Source of the DNA: Carallia brachiata
Taxonomy: Eukaryota > Streptophyta > Magnoliopsida > Malpighiales > Rhizophoraceae
DNA length: 64,000 nucleotides
NCBI GenBank assembly: GCA_021464245.1
Contig: JADCRB010000040.1
Span: forward strand, 9,813,534 to 9,877,533
Reading direction: 5' to 3'
Shown: positions 34,480 through 48,981 of the stretch, one piece after another
Position numbering within the stretch: position 1 is the first letter of the stretch
Layout: every line of letters begins with the position of its first letter
Translations under genes and position numbers: made by a program
The notes under the pieces: model-generated
What the model was told of the DNA's origin: nothing
Database searches by the model: none
The model's input: the letters and a program-made list of their open reading frames with translations, nothing else

Positions 34480-37400
34480 AATCAATTGGATCGCTTAAAT
34501 TTGAAATCGATCAAATCACCGATTTACTTCGTCTTTGAAAACTAGAAAAAGTCAAAAGTCGATCAGAATCATTGAATTAGGAAAACTAGCTAAAAAATAA
34601 AATTAAAAAAAAAAATCTTTAGTTATGTCTTTACATTTGCCTTTTTTTTTGTCAAAAACCTTTAACTTTAACCATTAAAAATAATTTTTAGTCAAAATAT
34701 ATCACATACAATTACTATTTTTTTAGTCTTTTTATTTTAATTATTAACAAATAAATATATATTTATTAATAAATACCAATAAACCGATTTAAATTTTTGT
34801 GAAACTTTGAACTTCCAACTGATCCTATTTGATGACTAGTTCGATTTTTAAAATATTGGTTGGCTGAGTCAGAGATTGAGTTGCAGCCTCGAGTTTTCAA
34901 TTAAGCATGGGCTAAAAGCAAGAGTCTAGAAGAATTATCGGCGGATTCATTAAGATACCGGGCCAAATCACTCTCCAGGCCTTCTTAGTTATATCTTTCT
35001 GTGTTATGAGCTTTCCTAAAAACTTATAATCAGTTCAAGTGGCGAGGAGTTTTATTCCTTTTAAATAAGATCTTAAATTCGAGTTTTATATATAAAAAAA
35101 TTAATCGTTGGAAGAAATTTGTCATCTTTAATAAGTCCACCCAACTCAAATTGGATTAGTCAAAGTTAAATAGACTTTTATATATCAAGGTTTCAGACAA
35201 AAAAAAAAAAAATATTTGCTCGTAACCAAACTGAAATGGCAGAATTCATTTATGCTACTATTGACCCTGATATTGACAAAAATAGTTGCAAATTTAAATT
35301 TGGGCAAAAAAAAAAAGAAAAAAGAGAAAGAAAAGGCCTGGTCTGTTCTTGCTCTACAAATGCTGCTTCGGAAATGAGCTTTTGCTGCGAATGCTGCTAG
35401 GCTAATCTGAGTTTAGAACTTATTTTTCGGGCCAACGTCCCGATCTGGGTGTACAATTTTTTTTTTTTTTTTTAAGTTTTCCTCATATTGGCGGTTTTGA
35501 TGGCAGATACCATTCTAGGGTTTTTGCTTAGAATTTTTTTTCCCTTTTTTTTTCAGTCGTATAGGATGGGCAGAACAAATTGTGACAGACCAAGATAGGT
35601 GGAATTTTTGTATTACTTCTTGGTTGGTTCATAAAAAAAAAGGCACTTTATTGTCGTCCGAAAAAATTCAGCAATAAAACCAAATGAAAATTTGGATTTA
35701 CAATAAACGGAACTTTGCAAAGATTTATCAAAACAAGAACAAATAGTGACACGGATATTTACTAACCCACAATGTGCAGACCAATTACCGAAGTCTTATA
35801 TTGTCCTATTCAGGAATTCTTTTAAGATTAATTTGGCTAACGACACCTTAAAAAATGAAATTGTTTGCATTTGATCATTCTCGAGACGTATAGTAAAAAG
35901 GTTCCATTCGCTTGAACTCACCTTGTGAACATTAACAAGAAACAAATAGTAAGTAGTAGATATGTTTGTAATTGCCAACCCTAGAATTCATACGTGCCTT
36001 TAGATGCCGTCCATGCACATGGATCGAGGATTCCCAAGCCGGTAATTTCTTATCTAATTGGATAATCTCACGCCTCGTTCCGACCTGTTAGAGTTTTCAA
36101 CTTTGCTCATCTAACAACTTTGAAATGATCACCAACTTTGGATCCCTAAGAATCGTTTTATCATAAGGTTTATGGTGTTATACGGCTATATGAACGCAGA
36201 GAAAAACTAAAAAAAAAATTCCAGCAATAGGCACCATACACAGGATTGGTGTTGTTTTTTCCAATTAATGGGTTCTAATTAATACGAGACTTTCTGTCTT
36301 ATATACTCCAGTATCAATGAAAGATAATTCTTTAGTATTCGTCATATTTATCGCCTCATCATATCGGTTTTTTTTGTTTTTGTTCTTTCAAACTAATACA
36401 AATGTATTACTTTTCTTGTCTTTACTCAATACAATAAGCATAAATTTATAATTCGAGTCATGTGTATAAAAAAAATATGCGCTAAAAGAGTTTTGACCCT
36501 TAGTAAGTCCTTATTGACTCGAACTCGATTAGTCGTGATTTAATGTGATTCTAGAAATCAATACTCTAAATTTAAATCTTGTATCAGTTATATATTTGCA
36601 AAGGAAATAAATTAATGAATATAATTGATGTCAATATAATGAGTCTATTGTGCTATTGAAAAAAAAAAATTGCTAATGAAAAATTACAATTTGGGAGATA
36701 GCTCTCTGTTACTTTTTTTGTCTCCTATATTGTTTATATTCTTGATCAAGAATTCTTATACAAATTAGTAGATTCAAACTACTAATTTAAAGGACATGAA
36801 AAAATACAATTAGTGGGATACTTCTCTATAATTTTTTTCCTCCTATATTGTTTATTATCTATTGCTATAAAATCTCCAAAGATGACAATATATATATATA
36901 AAGAACAAATTGGCTAAAGAGGAAAAAAAAAAAAAAGGCAAAGCTTCTTCCTCCGCAGTAAGTTTGTCCTCTTATCTAGCTTCAATCTTACAATTTAAAT
37001 TGTTATTATTGTAGTTATATACTATATGAAAACAAATCATATCTAATTCTTTAAGCTATCTAGGGATGGCGCATGTTCGTTTATTTTCTCTGATTAAGTG
37101 CACGAATACATATGTACTAATTTGGTTTCTTCATAAATTTTCTGCGTGCTTCTTTATGTACTAATTTTCATTTTCTTTCTTTAATACATGTGCAAAATAT
37201 GGATCTCATACTAATAAAGAATCTTAAAGTAGACAAAAAAATGTCAACATTAAAGCTCGCATAATTTGGCCTTAGAAATCCATCAACCCTAAAAATAAGA
37301 ACAATTTTATGTGCATAGATATGATCACAATTAGATTTTTATTTTCTATTACTATCTTCAATTTTTTTTCACCTTGTGTTTTTTTCACTAATTATGATCT

Positions 37401-40113
37401 TTAATTTTTTGGATGTCATTGGAAAGCTTACATCAATTGGAGAAAAAGAATCAATTCAATGCAATGGAAAAGAAACACTACGAAGGATATCATGCTCACA
37501 TTATCAGAGTATGATTAACAAAAAGAAAATATATAAATGTTAATTTTAGTCTACCACATATTAATAATATTTGTATTTTTTGAATGCAGCTCAAAAGTTG
37601 TCAAGGTCACTCTTTGAGATGAGAGAGCTGATTTTGTAACAGAAGTAAAAAAATCACAAAGTAAATGTGTCAAATGTGAAATCACGATTGTGGACAACTC
37701 TAAATGTAAACAGAAGTAATTTACAATGTATATTTTTTATAAAGCAGCACCAATTGAGAGGGTAGTCTCCCCCAACTGTTGCACAACACCTTTAAAATAG
37801 TTCGGAAAAACATTTTTGGCAATAAAAAAAGATTGAAAAATTAATAATCAATATTAAATAGATGGTAGCACTGAACGAATAACCAAAGATAATTTCCCAT
37901 CTATAGTCTTAAACCATATAATCAAATCAATTGTTATTGAAGATCAGTTTTGCCAGTTGTCTTATTTTTTAATTTGATTGTGTTTTTTCTTCTTTGATTG
38001 TTTGGGAGAGAATCGGATCCATCTCCCCAACAATTTTAATAATAAAAGAATTTTATGGATTCCTAGAATCTTACCTTAATTGTACTTAAATTTCTATAAT
38101 TATAAAATTTTCTAACATAGGAAAATAAAAGACAAAAAAAAAAACTACTCTAAGATCCTCCTTCTTAAGAAAAAAAAATCTTTTAAATTTACTTATTTTT
38201 TAAAAAGGAAAAAATAACTATTTCATCAAAAGTAAGAAACAAAAAAATGACTCCTAAACCCTCCTTTTCCTTTTTTTTCCTATAATAAATTTAATTTAAC
38301 TATCTTTTCTTTCCAAATCTAAATTAACTACAAAAGCAAACTTAAGTTTAAATCATATTTATCAAAAACCAAAATATTACTCTACATTTGATTGTCTTTT
38401 TGTTTTTCCATTTTAAATAAAAAATAAAAATAAAATTTTCAAAAATTTGATAAACCCGTACATTATGCAGATCTAATACTAAAAAAAAAAAAAAAAACTC
38501 AACTTTGTCTCCCATATCTGATCAACTCTATTTCTTTTTTTTTTTTTTTGTGATAATTTATTTGATTTACCCCATCTCTGTTTCATGCTTTCCTTTCAAG
38601 TGCAGTCGTTTTGATACAATTTTGAGATCCTTGATGAAGTTATTTTTGGATTTCACCTGATAGGAGCCACGAAGCTAGAACGGCTAAGTTACAAAAATCC
38701 TAAGATCTTTATTGATGTCCATTTTCTACATCTATTATTTGTTTTAAAAAGCACTAAAGATGATATATTATGTTCTCGTTAATTAATTCAAGAGCATTAG
38801 TCTTTTAAAGTAGTAAGGGGTTTTAGTAAATTATTATTATATTTTAAAAAATTAATCATCATATATTAGACATGATCAAACTAGTCATTTTATAACCGTT
38901 AAATAATCGTTATTATGACTGTCACTAACAATTATAAGTTATTATTTTTATTTATGAGTTTTTTATGCTACTTATGAGTAATAGCTAGAAACATTATATA
39001 AATATATCTTCACATCTTCCAAAGAGAGAACTATGAGAGGTTGAATGCACACCTCCATTCTATTTGAAAGTTCATAACTCTGAATTATTCAAAAGATCAA
39101 GCTGTTTTGTTATTTTGCTCATGAATTGCACACTAATAAAAAAATCTGTCGTATTTTAAGAGAATAGCTGTCAGAGTCTAATATACTGCGACTTCTTGTT
39201 TGTAGAGGCGTGAATCTGTATTTAAAAATAGTGTATTTGTACGTTTTAAATATAATATATTTTCCTTTTAATTTATATTTGTTACAATATTATATAATTT
39301 ATAATTTATTTTACATTGTGTACATATTTTATTGGTTATTTTCCAACATACATTGGGCATCAAATTAAACCCGCTTCCTTTGCTTGTTTATTCTTTTATT
39401 AATATGTAGAAATTCCGCACTTAATTTGTGTGAAGATAAAGTTGATCGTCATACTGCCTAATGCGAATGCTGAACTACACACAGTGCAACGGAATTATAT
39501 TTGCAAACTTGAAGTGTCTGTGTGTGTTTCTGTGCGTATGTATGTGATGGGGAATGATTCGACACTGCACAGAAAAACATAAAAATAAAAAAAGATTTTG
39601 GTGCTTCGATCACTTTGCACTTACTTGCAAATTGAGCATGAGTTCTTCATGTGGAGTGGAGGCAGGCACGACCCATGCTATGCTCCCCTCCTGGTGTCTT
39701 TTTTGGTTACCAGAAGAATTATTGAAGACTGTCCTTTTTTTTTTTTTTCAGAGCATTTATCCAATGTCAAATAAAGCATCAAGTTTCTTTGTGATAAAGC
39801 TTCCAGTTTCTTTATATCATGTTTTAATTAGGTTTAGCATGTATTAAGAATATAAGTTAAAAAGTATAAATTCTCATATTGTTAAAATAAAAATTTGATA
39901 TAATTTGTAATATCTATAGACTTTGATACTCATTAGCTTGAATTTTTAAGTTTATTTCAAGTTTTAACACTTTATTTGACATCTAAAACATTAGCAAAGG
40001 GACCTCCTTGAAAATGTCCTAACACCAATTTGATGTAGCTGCTAATTATTTGTCCTTGGACGTTTTTGTTCGGCGCTTTGTGCACCCATGATGTTTAGTA
40101 GAATATATTTTAC
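34480..40113. other. Long AT-rich intergenic stretch
   Basis: No gene, RNA gene or complete element recognised. Holds one SINE-like piece (35028-35105), many A and T runs, and short open frames without motifs. Confidence 0.55.
35028..35105 (+). mobile_element. SINE-like fragment
   Basis: Box A-like AGTTCAAGTGGCGAGG and box B-like AAATTCGAGTTTTA about 40 bp apart, then a TATATAAAAAAATTA tail. Consistent with a tRNA-derived SINE head. Confidence 0.4.
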
Positions 40114-40130
40114 ATATGGTAGTCCATTTC
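40114..40130. repeat. LINE target-site duplication, 3' side
   Basis: ATATGGTAGTCCATTTC, next to the LINE poly(A) tail; partner at 54366-54382. Confidence 0.8.
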
Positions 40131-41499
40131 TTTTTCTTTTTTTTTTTTTTTTTTTTGGAGAATAACATTAAAAGATTTTATTCAGCAGCCAAACTTCTTA
40201 CATCATTCTACAGTAAATGAAAAACATGATTTAAGCAAAATTCAGAAGAGAGAACAACCGAACTATTATTAAGAGCAACTTTAGCTAGGGAGTGTGCAAC
40301 TCCATTTAGCTCACGTCTTAGGTAGCTGAAAGAACAGAGTTGGAAGCCATGAGAGAGTTCTCTAATGTCCTCTGCAAGCTCTCCCTCTGAGCTCCAGTCT
40401 GGTCTCTTGTTACGAATTGCTTGGAGCGCCAAATTGCAATTGGATTCCACACAAATCTGAGCAGGATTTAGCCTCTTATTGCTTCCTGCAAGGCAGCTCC
40501 GATGGCTAGAAGTTCTGCAACAGTCATCGAGCAACTCCCATCAAGAGCACGAGCGAATAAGAATAGTTCCAGTACCACCAGCTGTGCACGCCGCATCCGT
40601 GTTAATTTTCACTACTCTCCTCTCTGGCGGCTTCCAATGAGCCTCTGCATCTTCATTCATCATGGGCACCGAAACTTGAGCATCCTTGTATTCATTCAAC
40701 AGTGAAAGATTAGTGCTAACAACCTGGTCAGGGGGTCTTAATATACGTTTATGGATAAAATGGTTCCTAGAATGCAAGATAGACCAAGCTATTAGACATA
40801 CAATCTCATATACCATTTTGTCCTTTGACTCCAAAATTCCACACAGCCAATCCTTGAAAGATAAGCGTCCAAGCTGACTCACCCTCACTCCTAGCGGACA
40901 CAAAAATCATATACACGCTGCTCTATCGCATGAAAGCAAAGAATGGTCCACCGATTCAACGTCTACCCGCATAAACCATAAGTAGGATCAATTTCCATAC
41001 CTCTCATCACCAGTGCTTGGTTTGTAGGCAATAGACCTTTAATGGCTCTCCAAACGAAATGTTTTACTTTTATTGTTACTTCCATAGACCACAAAACCTT
41101 CTAGAATTTGTTGTTGCTGCCCAAAGAAGAGGATGAAACACTCGACTCCCCATTTGTTCGTGCAAGTGCATATGCGCTTTTTACAGTATATTGGCCACGT
41201 GGATTGAAATGCCAAATGAGCTTGTCTGGAGGAGCTCGGAGGCTAATAGGAATTGCAATAATTTGGTCACTCTCTGAAGGCATAAATAATCTCTTAACTT
41301 CCCCATCTTCCAACTACACATGTTAGCTTCAATCAAATCTGCAACCAGGCTACGTCCAGAGTCCAGACTATGGTTTTTGTGATAAGACACGAAATCCATT
41401 CTACATGGTAACTAAGGATCCTCCCATATGCGAATTGACTCCCCATTCCCAACTTGCCAACACGTCCCTTTGACCACCAATGAGCGCGCCTCTAAAATG

Positions 41500-41965
41500 T
41501 GAAGGTTTTCTTGCTTGAGTGTTCAGTAATTTTGGTGGGTTTCTTGATTTACAGCAAAGAACAACAGAGGAAACGAAAAATGAAAAATGAAAAGAGGACT
41601 TGAGCAAAGGATAAAATGGCTTCAGCAGCCTTTCATTCATGTAAAAGATCCCAATTATACAAAAGTTCAGAAGCTACAGTACAGGCAACTAGCTGTTGCA
41701 TTTTACAGCTTTAACATTCAAAATAATTCAAATTTGAATTAGTAGGCCTGCTGCTACAATGCATGATTAATCATGCTAACTTTTGGCTAATCACATCATG
41801 ATGGCTCCTAAGTACATTTCAAAACTCAAATTTGAACAAAAGACAACTTCTCTTCTTTTTCCAGCAGCTGTGCCAACTTAACTGTCATAACTGACTTTCA
41901 AATTTCGGTGGGAAGCAAAATGCAGCAGCAGGTCTTGCAAAATAGGAGCACCAGCTGGACTTTCA
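41500..41965 (-). repeat. Copia 3' LTR
   Basis: 466 bp, TG...CA termini; pairs with 46033-46494. Confidence 0.95.
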
Positions 41966-42083
41966 CTCCTCCTTGGTGCTCATGTTTTGCATGCCCATAG
42001 CATTCCTTAGTTCTTCAAATCTTGGTCTGTGCAGACCTTTAGTTAGACAGCAAGCTGGTTCTTGGAGCTGCAATAGACCAAAT

Positions 42084-45000
42084 TCACTTCATCATTCTCT
42101 GAGCTTCCCTGATAAAGTGGAGTTTAATTTTGAAGTGTTTGGTCCTCCCATGCTGGACAGGATTCTTGGAAATTGCAATAGTGGACTGATTGTCACAAAA
42201 AATGGTGGTTGCTTCTGTTTGATCCAGGTTCAGATCATTGAGCACCTTCCTTATCCAAATGGCTTGGTTTACAGCAGCTGCTGCTGCAATGTACTCAGCT
42301 TCTGCTGTAGACTGAGCCACTGTTGGCTGCTTTTAGAGCTCCAATTAAACACTCCAGAACTTAGAGAAAACACATAACCTGTAGTGCTTCTCATATCATC
42401 AGCTGATCCTCCCCAATCACTGTCACTGAAGCCATGTAACTTCAGTTCATCAGTTCTTTTGAACATAACTCCAAACTTCATTGTTCCCCTGATGTATCTG
42501 AGGACCCTTTTGGCAGCTTTCAAGTGAGTTTCACTAGGTGAGTGCATGAACCTAGATAATAGACTCACTGAATACATGATATCTGGTCTGGTTGCAGATA
42601 GATAAAGGAGGCAACCAATAATGCTTCTGTACAGACTTTCATCTGCCTTAGCACTTCCATCATCCTTGTGAAACTTGCTGCCTGGAGTTAAAGGAGTTGC
42701 TGAAATCTTGCATTCAAACATTTTGAACTTCTGTAGAACATGTCTAGCATACTTTGCTTGGTTTATATAGATTCCTTGCTTGGATTGGTGAATTTCCAAG
42801 CCAAGAAAGTAGTGCATGCAGCCAAGATCAGTCATTTCAAACTGACTCTTTAAGTCATCTTTAAACTGAATTATGTGCTTGAGAGAATCTCCAATGACCA
42901 TAAGATCATCAACATACAATGAGACATACAACAAGTGACTTTCTTCTTGCTTAACATACAGAGTAGCATCATTGCAGCTTCTAGTGAAGCCAAGTTTCAG
43001 AAAATGCTCATGGATTCTGGCATACCAGGCCCTTGGTGCCTGTTTTAAGCCATAAAGTGCCTTCTTCAGGAGATATACTTTATTCTCTTCACCCTTTCTG
43101 ATGAAACCCTCTGGTTGATTGACATAAATCTCTTCTTGAATCACTCCATTCAAGAATGCAGATTTAATGTCTAGCTGATGAACAAACAGTGCCTTTTGAG
43201 CAGCAACAGCAAGAAGAAGTTTGATGGTATCTAATCTAGCAACAGGTGCAAAGGTTTCTGAAAAATCAACACCTGGTTGCTGTGAAAAACCCTTTGCAAC
43301 AAGTCTGGCCTTGTGCCTATTTATAGACCCATCTGCATTAAGTTTGAGCCTATAAATCCATTTCACACTGCCACCACTTTCCTGTTTTCTGGTTTAGAGA
43401 CCAGAATCCAGGTTTTGTTTTCAATTGAGGATATCTCCTCCTGCATAGCTTTTCTCCATTCTTCAAACTGAGAGGCTTCTGAAAGTGGTTGGTTCAACAA
43501 AAGCCTCATTGCATCTCTCATATACTTCTGCCAAGGTTCTTGTTCCTCTTATAGGAGGATCATCAATGTCCTGATCTTCAAAGTGATTTGACTCTAAATC
43601 CTGCAATTATTGAATATTAGAGTCCTGACCTTGAGTATGTTCAATCTCAGATGTGTCCCAATTCCATTTCTCAGTTCAAAGAACTTGAGATCTCTGCATA
43701 CAGTGATTTTTTTGCATTGATGTTATAGATTCTGTAGTTATCCAAAGTGTTGGTGTAACCAACAAAAATTGCAGTAGTGGCCTTTTGATCCAGCTTGCTT
43801 CTTTTGACATTTGGGATATGAGCATAGCAAATGCTTCCAAACACTTTCAAGTGTTTCAGTGAAGGTTTGCTATCAAACCATTTTTCATATGGTGTACTGT
43901 CTGACAAAGCCTTAGTGAGCAGTCTATTCAACAAATAGACAGAGGTTGCAGCTGCTTCAGCCCAAAATTTGCTGGGCAAATCCTTCTCTGATAACAAACA
44001 TCTGGTCATTTCAACAATGGTGCGATTTTTCCTTTCACTAACCCATTCTGCTGGGGAGAATAGGGTGCAGTCAGCTGTTGTTGAATGCCAGCAGCAGCAC
44101 AAATTGACTTGAAGGCATCTGAGGTAAATTCTGAGCCATTGTCTGTTCTAATGGCTTTGATCACACTACTTGACTGCTTCTCAACCCAAGCTTTGAACCT
44201 TTGAAAGATGCTTGGAACCTCTGACTTGCTCTTGAGAAAGAAAATCCAGCAGAACCTGGAAAAATCATCTATAAAGATGATAAAGTATTTGTTGCCACTT
44301 AGAGAGTCAGTCTTCATAGGGCCACAGAGATCTGAATGAATCAATTCCAGTTTCTCTTTGGCTCTTGAAGCCACTAGAAGTGAATGGAAGCCTTGATTGC
44401 TTCCCTAGTTGACAAGCCCTACAAGCATTAACAGGTTCAACAACATTGGGTAAGTCAAAAACCATGTCCTTTTTCAGCATTTTCTGTATGCCAGCATGGT
44501 GAAAGTGGCCAAGTCTCTTGTGCCACAGTGTGGAATCATCAACACCTGCAGGTAAAGCCAAATGCTGGACTCTTTTTGTGTCCAATTGAAAACTCTTTCC
44601 AATCATAGCAACAGAGATCAGCAAGGCACCAGTAGAGTCAAATATGTTGCAGCATTTATCTTTAAAAATCAGAGTGAGACCTTTCTCCAGAAGTTGGCCA
44701 ACACTCAAAAGATTTTGACTTATGTGTGGGACAAGCAAAACATCAGTGATGATTTTGGTACCTGATTCTGTTTGAACAGCAACAGTACCTTTTCCAATAG
44801 CTTGCAGCAGCTCTCCATTTCCTATCCTGACATGTGACTTAAATGATCTGTCAAGGCTTGAAAACATCAGGATTGGATGTCATATGGTTGGTGCAACCAC
44901 TATCAATTAACCATATCCCAAGTTCATGCTTGCTGGAATTGGTTGTAACAGCAAAAAGTTGCTCTTCTGCTAGCTGATCTTCATCTGCAACTTGAGCTTC

Positions 45001-45908
45001 CTGCTTATTTGATTGAGGTTTTTGCTGATGCTGTTGCTGCTTATCCTTGTTTTTGCAAATTTTTTCAGAATGACCTTTCTTATTGCACACTTTACAAATA
45101 AGATCAGGTCTTCTCCAGCAGAACTTAGAAGAGTGATTTGTTCTTTTGCAGTGATCACAAGGAGGGTATTGCTTCTTGCCTTCAAATTTGCTGGTTTCAG
45201 GATTTTTACCTGAAGATTTTCCTCCTTGCTTCCTTTTTTGCTGATGTTGTTGCTTATGTTGAGCTTGCAAAGCTCCTTCAGTGATGTCTTCTTGTCTCAG
45301 AAACCTCCTTTGCTCTTGAGCTTGGAGTGCACTAATCAATTCTCCCAAAGAGATTGAATTAAGATCTCTTGAATCTTCCAAAGAGGATATTTTGGATTCA
45401 AACCTTTCTGGAATACTGACAAGGACCTTTTGAACAATGTTCTTATCAGGAAAGTCTTCCCCAAGAACTCTAATCTGATTCACAATCTTCAGCAGCCTGT
45501 CACTATAGTCCTTGACAGTTTCTGACTCTTTCATCCTCAAGATCTCAAATTGCCTTCTTAAATTCAACAGCTGCATGTTTCTTGTCCTTAAGCTGCCACC
45601 ATACTCCTCCTTAAGTCTATCCCATGCTTCTTTTGCTGATTCACAGGCCATGATCCTGTTAAAAATGGATTCAGAAACTGATGTTTGAATGCAGGTAAGG
45701 GCTTTGTATTTTTTGGCTACTTGCTCACTATGTGTTTGATTTGAGCTATGGTTGGATTAGCTTGAAGGGGAGCTGGTTCAATGCCACTCTCAGTCACATC
45801 CCAAAGATCAAAGGCCCTCAAATAAGTCCTCATCATAACACCCCACTGTGTGTAGTTTTCACCAGTGAACTTGGGAGGTGGCTGTGGTGTGAAGCTGGTT
45901 GAGGCCAT
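42084..45908 (-). pseudogene. Copia gag-pol polyprotein, frame-broken
   Basis: Starts at ATG 45908 (MASTSFTPQPPPKFTGENY). Gag has two zinc knuckles, CDHCKRTNHSSKFC and CKVCNKKGHSEKIC (45170-45050). The protease has WLIDSGCTNHM (near 44900). A pre-integrase motif LWHKRLGHFHHAG is followed by an integrase core with DDFSRFCW and RTDNGSEF. The RT has KARLVAKGF, VHQLDIKSAFLNG and the catalytic YVDD at 42905-42916. RNase H has [14 protein letters not shown] and [13 protein letters not shown]. Frame slips near 45735, 44860, 44365, 44025 and 42330, plus stops between 43367 and 43670, mean it encodes no complete polyprotein. Confidence 0.93.
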
Positions 45909-46017
45909 TTAAAGTGAGTTTGGAGGTGTTCTAAAACTCTCTGGTTTTCCTACTCCCTCACACGTGTTTACTCTCTTTTCCTCACTCTCTCAACTGACAC
46001 ACAGAAAGGATCTTCAA

Positions 46018-46029
46018 GCTCTGATACCA
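46018..46029 (-). promoter_or_regulatory. Copia primer-binding site
   Basis: TGGTATCAGAGC on the minus strand, three bases inside the 5' LTR. Complementary to the 3' end of initiator-Met tRNA, the standard primer of plant copia elements. Confidence 0.92.
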
Positions 46030-46032
46030 GAC

Positions 46033-46494
46033 TGAAGGTTTTCTTGCTTGAGTGTTCAGAATTTTGGTGGGTTTCTGATTTACAGCAGAGAACAGAGGAA
46101 ACGAAAAATGAAAAATGAAAAGAGGACTTGGGCAAAGGATAAAATGGCTTCAGCAGCCTTTCATTCATGTAAAAGAGTCTAATTATACAAAAGTTCAGAA
46201 GCTACAGTACAGGCAACTAGCTGTTGCATTTTTACAACTTTAACATTCAAAATAATTCAAATTTGAATTAGTAGGCCTGCTGCTACAATGCATGATTAAT
46301 CATGCTAACTTTCGGCTAATCACATCATGATGGCTCATAAGTACATTTCAAAACTCAAATTTGAACAAAAGACAACTTCTCTTCCTTTTCCAGCAGCTGT
46401 GCCAACTTAACTGTCATAACTGACTTTCAAATTTCGGTGGGAAGCAAAATGCAGCAGCAGGTCTTGCAAAATAGGAGCACCAGCTGGACTTTCA
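46033..46494 (-). repeat. Copia 5' LTR
   Basis: 462 bp, TG...CA termini; pairs with 41500-41965. Confidence 0.95.
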
Positions 46495-48981
46495 AAATGC
46501 TCCTCCAAGTGTAACTTGGATTTGAGCCCAACTCCGCCTCCAAAAAAATTTCCCATGATAATACCGACCCAACAAGGCATGGGATATCAACGACTCCTTG
46601 TTTGAAATAAGCCTCCACGCCTACTTGCCCAAAAGTGCTATATTGAAGTCCTTGAAGTCCCTAAAGCCCAATCCTCCAACATGTTTGGAGGATGTCATCC
46701 TTTCCCTTGAAAGCCAATGAATCAGAATTTTTCAAGCTGAGTCAATGCTTCGCCACTAGAATTTGTTTACCAACACAGCAATATCATGACACAGGTTTTT
46801 GGGGAGAATAAAACAGCTCATTAACTAAGTAGGAACTACCTGAAGAACAGATTTTATTAGCACCTCCTTACCTGCACGAGATAACTTTCTTTCTTTTCAT
46901 CTTATTAACTCTGTCTAAAATTTGGCTAAAGGTTTTTTCTTGGAGAAATGACACTCATCAGGAGCCCCAAATATTTTTGCTGAACTTTTGCTGCTGATAC
47001 TCAAATGCGTTGTTGGACAGTATTTTGCACTTCTTAGAAATGTTACGACTAAATGAAAGCTCAGTCTTGTCAATATTAACCTTCTGTCCCGAAGCCTGCT
47101 CATAGAGACCAAGAATCTCCTTCACCTTACTTACTTCCTCTACTGAAGCAGAGATAAATAGAAGACTATCATCAACAAAAAGCAAATGGGTGATTTGTGG
47201 GGCACGACGGCAAACCTACACTCCGGGTATGTCACCTCTCGCAACGGCCCTATCTAGCAAAAAAGACAAGGCCTCTGCACAAATTAAGAATAAATAAGGC
47301 AAAATAGGATCGTCTTGCCGCAATCCTCTAGATGGCCGAAATACACTCTAAGGCTATGAATTAATCACCAGGGAATATAATAAATATGAAAACCACCTGA
47401 AAATACGCCTTACCCAGCTAATTGCAAAACTCATTTTCAACATTACATTTTCCAAGAAGCTCCATTCAACTGTTGTATACTTTGCTCATATCCAGCTTCA
47501 ACATCATAGAAGCTTTCCTCCCATAAAGTTTATTTCTCATACCATGAAAAATTTCATAGACTACAAGTGCATTATCTATTATGAGTCTCCCCGGCACAGA
47601 AGCAAATCAAGTGTCAGATATAATAACATGCAGGATCTCCTTCAACCGTTGGCCAACACCTTTGTGCAAGCTTGTAAATGACATTACATAGACTTATAGT
47701 TGAAAATCAATACAACGACGAGGGGAACTAACTTTGGTACTAAGCAGATATATGTTTGGTTGATCGAAGTTGGACCATCTACATGGTTCAAAATTCCCAG
47801 CACTTTTTCCACCACCGCATCACCCACTATATGCTAGTACTTTTGATAGAAAAAAGCCAGCAACCCATCTAGACTAGGAGATTTGTTAGGATACATATGA
47901 GACAGAGCAACTGGATCTCCTCCCTTTCTGAAAATTTTTGTCAACTTTTCATTCATGCTTACCGTGACCCTTGGATTAATAGCTTCAAGAACTTGCTCCA
48001 CCTCAGTGCAACCTTGGGAATGGAACAAATTAGCAAAGTGACTAGACAACACGGTCCCAATACCCTGATCCTATTTGTAGCACTGACCCTCCTCATCTAC
48101 AATATGCTTAATAAAATTTTGTCGTTTATGCCCTGATGCTTTAGAGTGGAAAAATTTGTGTTTTTATCACTCTTCTTTAACCAAGAGACCCTCACCTGTT
48201 GTGCCCATATTATCTCTTCCTTTTTTAGCAAATCATCAACCTAAGTCTGTAGACCAGCAAGAGCTACCAAATTTGCATTTGTAGGGAGTAGATGTTCCAG
48301 CTCAGCTTGCTTACTTATGATCTTTCTAATTGAAGTCGAGATATTGCCAAAAGAATTTCGTTCCCATGACCTTAAAGCTTGGCTACAGTTCTCAGTAAAC
48401 AATATGAATTCCTTTAGTTGCATACTTCTTTATGTGGACTCTCATGATTGTTTAATGACCTACTCACACATTGGATCACATGCCCGCATCTTTTCAAATC
48501 TAAAGGTTCTCTTGTTATTGTAACACTTTGCTGACATTGAATTAAAGGAGATAGTAATCGGGTTATGGTCCGATCTGAGCCTCCCTAGATGAGTCACACT
48601 TATTTGGTTGAAGATGCTCTCAAACCCAGGATTTGCAAAAGCACGATCCAACCTTTCCATAATGACATCTGCTTCAGACCTCCTATTAGTCCATGGGAAT
48701 CTACTCCTACTAAAACCCAAATCCTGTAGATTGCAGGAATCCATAGCATCCTTAAATTCTATTATATATTGCACTGGTCTCGGCCTACTTTCAAACTTCT
48801 CATGTGAAAAGAGAATTTCATTAAAATCCCCACAACAATTCCACGACATACTACCAGCTTAGTTAAGGCAATGGATTAGATCCTAGGAGTACACCTTCTT
48901 CTCATCTCGAGGCCATCTATAGAATTTCGAAAAACGCCACTCAATAGCCTACATATGATCATTGACACAAACATCAATACA

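Larger units (their letters stand above)
41500..46494 (-). mobile_element. Ty1/copia LTR retrotransposon, complete structure
   Basis: 4,995-bp element with LTRs at both ends (TGAAGGTTTTC...GGACTTTCA) and a perfect 5-bp target duplication AAATG (41495-41499, 46495-46499). Transcription is on the minus strand: the primer-binding site lies beside the right LTR and a purine tract (AAGGAGGAG, 41966-41974) beside the left. The order gag, protease, integrase, RT, RNase H is that of Ty1/copia. The two LTRs differ by about nine substitutions and four small indels by eye. It sits inside the zinc-binding region of the L1 ORF2. Confidence 0.95.

Noticed and set aside
34480..34900. Possible hAT-like MITE with GATCAAATC / CGATTT words
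   Set aside because: No terminal inverted repeat or target duplication could be matched by eye.
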